Positions 61,257-64,000 of a DNA stretch of 64,000 nt are shown one piece after another. Origin of the DNA: Streptomyces sp. NBC_00370. GTDB taxonomy: Bacteria; Actinomycetota; Actinomycetes; Streptomycetales; Streptomycetaceae. Under the pieces are notes generated by a model that saw nothing but the letters and a program-made list of their open reading frames with translations, was not told the origin of the DNA and did no database searches. Made by a program: the position numbers and the translations under genes. Each line of letters begins with the position of its first letter. Within the stretch, counting starts at the first letter, position 1. The stretch covers positions 4,922,501 to 4,986,500 of the forward strand of contig NZ_CP107968.1 in NCBI RefSeq assembly GCF_036084755.1. Reading direction: 5' to 3'.

Positions 61257-62174
61257 ATGGCCGATCAGACCGACCCGACCCAGCCCGCCATGCCGGACCT
61301 GCCGGACCTGCCGGACCTGCCGGACAACTGGGGGCGGTGGGGGGCCGAGGACGAACTGGGCACGCTCAACCTGATCACCGACGACGTACGCGCGGCGGCC
61401 GCAGCTGAGGTACGGACCGGGCGATGGGCCTCGCTGGCGCAGCCGATCATTCCCCAGCCGATGCTCAGCACCCCGTTCTCGCCCACGACGGTGGAGACCT
61501 CGCCCGTCCAGCACATGATGGCCTACACCGGGGTGGGCGTCGCGGCCGATGTGATGCTGGTCGCGAACCACCACGGCAAGTCCACGCACATCGACGCGCT
61601 CGCGCACTGGTCGAGCGACGACGAGGTCTACCCCGGCCGGCCGAGGGCCGAGGTCGTGACGGCCGGAGGTGTCACGGCGGCGTCGACCACGGCCTTCGCC
61701 GCCGGCATCGTCACGCGGGGAGTGCTGCTCGACCTGGCCCCCGAAGAGCCCCTTCCGTCCGGACACCCCGTGTCGTCCACCGATTTCGAGGCGGCCGAGA
61801 AGCGTCAGAGCGTCGAAGTACGGTCGGGAGACGCGCTGGTGGTCCGCTTCGGCTGGCCGGCCCACCCCCTGCTCGCCGACCGTCCGACGCCGGGAATCAG
61901 CGTCGACGCGGTGCGCTGGATGCACAGCCGGGGCGTCTCGGTCTTCGCCGGCGACCGCGGAGACGCGTATCCGCCCCTGGACCCCGGCGGACCGTCCCCG
62001 CTGCACGGCGTCGCGCTGGGGCGGCTGGCGATGCCCCTGATCGACGTGGCCGAACTGGACGACCTGGCGGCACTGTGCGCGGAGCTGAACCGCTACAGCT
62101 TCATGCTGACGGTCGCCCCGCCCCGCATCCACGGCATGACGGGAGCCCCGGTCAACCCGATAGCCACGTTCTGA
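61257..62174 (+). CDS. Cyclase-family metal hydrolase (kynurenine formamidase-like)
   Basis: A 305-residue protein of the cyclase/KynB family. The metal site is H106 and the HIDxxxH group H111, D113, H117 in HHGKSTHIDALAHW, a variant of HGTHxDxPxH. Near the N-terminus is a PDL repeat (three 9-base tandem copies in the DNA). WGRWGAEDELGTLNLIT is the conserved start. It may hydrolyse an amide or lactone; substrate unknown. It lies 72 bases after the fusion gene on the same strand. Confidence 0.85.
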   Translation: MADQTDPTQPAMPDLPDLPDLPDNWGRWGAEDELGTLNLITDDVRAAAAAEVRTGRWASLAQPIIPQPMLSTPFSPTTVETSPVQHMMAYTGVGVAADVMLVANHHGKSTHIDALAHWSSDDEVYPGRPRAEVVTAGGVTAASTTAFAAGIVTRGVLLDLAPEEPLPSGHPVSSTDFEAAEKRQSVEVRSGDALVVRFGWPAHPLLADRPTPGISVDAVRWMHSRGVSVFAGDRGDAYPPLDPGGPSPLHGVALGRLAMPLIDVAELDDLAALCAELNRYSFMLTVAPPRIHGMTGAPVNPIATF

Positions 62175-62310
62175 GCGGCGCGACCGGCGCACCGACACTA
62201 CGAGCCGCCCGTACCGTCGCCACGAGCCGCCCGTACCGGCGCCGCGAGCGGGCGGCCTGGCGCAACTACGGTCCGCCCGACGGGGATGTTCGCAATTCCG
62301 TTGATGTCGT

Positions 62311-63291
62311 TCATCTGACGAAAGCCCGCGCAGGTGTCTCACGGGATACATACTCCATGTCCGCCAGGAACTGGTCAGCTTTGAATGGCGAATCAAGAGC
62401 TAAGACATCAGCGACGAACTCAGCTTCCCCGATTTTGAGCAGCCGCGTCCTCGCGTCCTTTACGTGGGTGAGATACCAGGGCATTACCTGGTGCCGGATC
62501 CACGAGGAGTGACATACCTGCTCGTTGTTCACCGGGAAAATCACCGGCCGGATGAATTTTTTCTTGATGTAGCCGGTGATAGAGAAGAGCTCCTGGCACC
62601 CTGAGTGCAGTTCGTTGAGGTTGTGCCGGTCGAGGAAGATTTTGATCAGTGAGCTGAAGACGTACTTGAACTCTTCCTGGAAGTCGGAAATTTGTGGGTC
62701 GCCGGCGGTATGCAGGGTGCGTGTCAGTTGCGCGCATTGGGTGTACCACTGGCCCTGTCGCAGCGAGAAACCCAGAAGATCTTCCACTTCGCGGGGGATG
62801 ACACGTGGATGCAGATTCAGACCAGTCACCGCCAGGAGAATGTCCTCGATCGCGCCTGTGAGAGCGTCGGCGAAAAGAACAATCCTGCCCTCGTGCGAGA
62901 GGGCCGCAGGGTCTTTCTCGTGAATTCTTCGAAGATCGAGCACATCCTCAGCAGTCAGGTCCGTGTCGGCGGAGAAATACTCCGCCACATTGTCGGCCTG
63001 ATCGAAAAAACCTCGCTCGGCGTTGTGCGCGAACGGCCATCTGTTGAGATCATGAAGCCAGACGAGCTTGTCGACCCGCTCGACCTTTCCGGCATCGGTG
63101 ATGCCGGACATCATTTTGGTGACCAGTGCCACCCGCTCGACATGCCACAGCCGTGCGAATACCGAAACGCGGGGATCAGTTTCCTCCCCGTACACCGTGA
63201 CGAAACCGGTGATCTGGCGCAATCGATCGATGCGCGCGCTGTACTCCGCGGGCGGGGCGGTGGCGGTACTGCTCGGTAGGAGCTCACTCAT
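62311..63291 (-). CDS. HD-domain phosphohydrolase
   Basis: A 326-residue soluble protein with an H-HD-D metal site: H50 (ARLWHVERVALV), H80-D81 (KLVWLHDLNRWPF) and D142 (IVLFADALTG). This places it in the HD superfamily with dGTPases, nucleotidases and OxsA-like enzymes. The C-terminal 170 residues are helical and unrecognised. It starts inside the stop of the upstream gene (TGATG), so the two are coupled. Its DNA is clearly less GC-rich than the rest of the window (about half GC around 62500-62700), suggesting recent acquisition. Confidence 0.8.
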   Translation of the reverse strand: MSELLPSSTATAPPAEYSARIDRLRQITGFVTVYGEETDPRVSVFARLWHVERVALVTKMMSGITDAGKVERVDKLVWLHDLNRWPFAHNAERGFFDQADNVAEYFSADTDLTAEDVLDLRRIHEKDPAALSHEGRIVLFADALTGAIEDILLAVTGLNLHPRVIPREVEDLLGFSLRQGQWYTQCAQLTRTLHTAGDPQISDFQEEFKYVFSSLIKIFLDRHNLNELHSGCQELFSITGYIKKKFIRPVIFPVNNEQVCHSSWIRHQVMPWYLTHVKDARTRLLKIGEAEFVADVLALDSPFKADQFLADMEYVSRETPARAFVR

Positions 63292-64000
63292 CAGGGCATC
63301 ACACTTCGGAAGGGCGCCGTCGGGTCGTCGCCCGCGCGCCGCCTGGCCTCTGTCGACCATGCGCTTTTCCATGCCCTGCGCCACTCGGTCGACTGTACGA
63401 CCGGTACGTAGCGCCCGCGCATGGCGTGCATAATCGTGTTGTAATCAAACTCTGACACGGCAGCCTCAATATATAGGTATTTCTTGACTTCATTGATGGA
63501 GATGCGATCGCTGTTTATCTTCAAGAAGCGCCCCAGTCTCTCACACAGTTCAGTTGGATTGTGCCCTTCTTCATGATTCGGAGGGCGAATGGGTAAGCAT
63601 CTACGGCGCTGGTCCGCAGGACAGAAACAGGGAGTGCAGCGGTCGGCGAACACGGCCGGGTTCCACGTGCCGAGCTGCTCCCTGGCCTCACTGACCAGCG
63701 CCAAGGCGCACGAGCTGTTCCGGTAGACGGGGTAGCCGACGTGCCGTCCGGCCCGGGTTGCCTCTTTCCAGCTCTCCTGATCGAACATCTGCGTCGTTCG
63801 CAGTCCCGCTCGCATCGAATCGGGTAAATGGGTGTGCAGCCGAGGATCGTCGTCGGGAACCCCGGGGCCGAGCCGTAAGCCCGTCAGTACGGAGCAGCGC
63901 ATGCCGGAATTTTTCAGGGATGCGACCCAGAAAGGCATGTCGGCGGGCGCCGGCGTCAGCTCCTGGACAAAAGGGCGCCAAAAATGAACAGCCTGCTGAT
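63291..64000 (-). CDS. Cys-cluster protein, partial at window edge
   Basis: At least 236 codons are open, running off the right edge of the window (the N-terminus lies beyond 64000). The best landmark is a cluster DRCTPCFCPADQRRRCLP (C-x2-C-x-C-x7-C) with another Cys in NSSCALAL, a likely iron-sulfur or zinc site. Other segments are MRCSVLTGLRLGPGVP and FDYNTIMHAMRGRYVPV. The layout hints at the C-terminal part of a radical-SAM enzyme, but the defining CxxxCxxC would be outside the window, so this is only a guess. Low GC and coupling to the HD gene mark one unit. Confidence 0.65.
   Translation of the reverse strand, partial: QQAVHFWRPFVQELTPAPADMPFWVASLKNSGMRCSVLTGLRLGPGVPDDDPRLHTHLPDSMRAGLRTTQMFDQESWKEATRAGRHVGYPVYRNSSCALALVSEAREQLGTWNPAVFADRCTPCFCPADQRRRCLPIRPPNHEEGHNPTELCERLGRFLKINSDRISINEVKKYLYIEAAVSEFDYNTIMHAMRGRYVPVVQSTEWRRAWKSAWSTEARRRAGDDPTAPFRSVMP

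Overview
The window is a high-GC actinobacterial chromosome segment. GTG and TTG starts are frequent, genes often overlap by the four bases ATGA, and a bldN/rsbN developmental pair, a rex-hemACD-hemB heme operon, XRE/DUF397 pairs and DUF3558 lipoproteins are present. Together these point to Streptomyces or a very close relative. No database search was possible. Family names rest on motifs and gene order recognised by eye.

Layout. 1-2400: 3' two thirds of a 23S rRNA gene, a 5S rRNA gene and the terminator of the rRNA operon. 2436-9252: HAD phosphatase, MFS permease, AcuC-like deacetylase, an uncharacterised protein, a small excisionase-type DNA-binding protein, the 32-residue ribosomal protein bS22, a nucleotide-sugar-epimerase-like protein and an acyltransferase. 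9339-12868 (minus strand): anti-sigma factor RsbN, sigma factor BldN with its N-terminal pro-region, and a HAD-IB phosphatase. 13020-19535: glutaredoxin-like protein, then rex-hemA-hemC-hemD with hemB close behind, led by a near-perfect Rex operator. 19541-30558: aminoglycoside-phosphotransferase-fold kinase, FAD oxidoreductase, argS, class I lysS, a DUF2637 membrane protein, two DUF3558 lipoproteins and RNA ligase RtcB. 30578-40455: an accessory stretch of small enzymes, regulators (MarR, AraC, TetR) and membrane proteins, with a MITE-like element at 36771-36936.

40465-58702: cobalamin (corrin ring) genes in two blocks. cobL and cobM lie at 40465-42521. cbiD, cobK, cobIJ, cobH, cobG and cobN lie at 49018-58702. 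About 6.5 kb between the blocks carries an aldo/keto reductase with its TetR repressor, a glyoxalase-fold protein, a DUF1330 protein, an XRE/DUF397 module and secreted proteins. A cobalamin riboswitch precedes cobN. The mix of CobG and CobN (aerobic route) with CbiD (C1 methylation as in the anaerobic route) is notable. The HemD protein carries an N-terminal uroporphyrinogen-methylase-like domain and could link heme and corrin synthesis.

58873-64000: secreted alkaline phosphatase, a flavoprotein-GNAT fusion, a cyclase-family metal hydrolase, then a visibly AT-richer two-gene unit: an HD-domain phosphohydrolase preceded by a cysteine-cluster protein cut by the window edge. This last unit is the best candidate for an uncharacterised acquired system.
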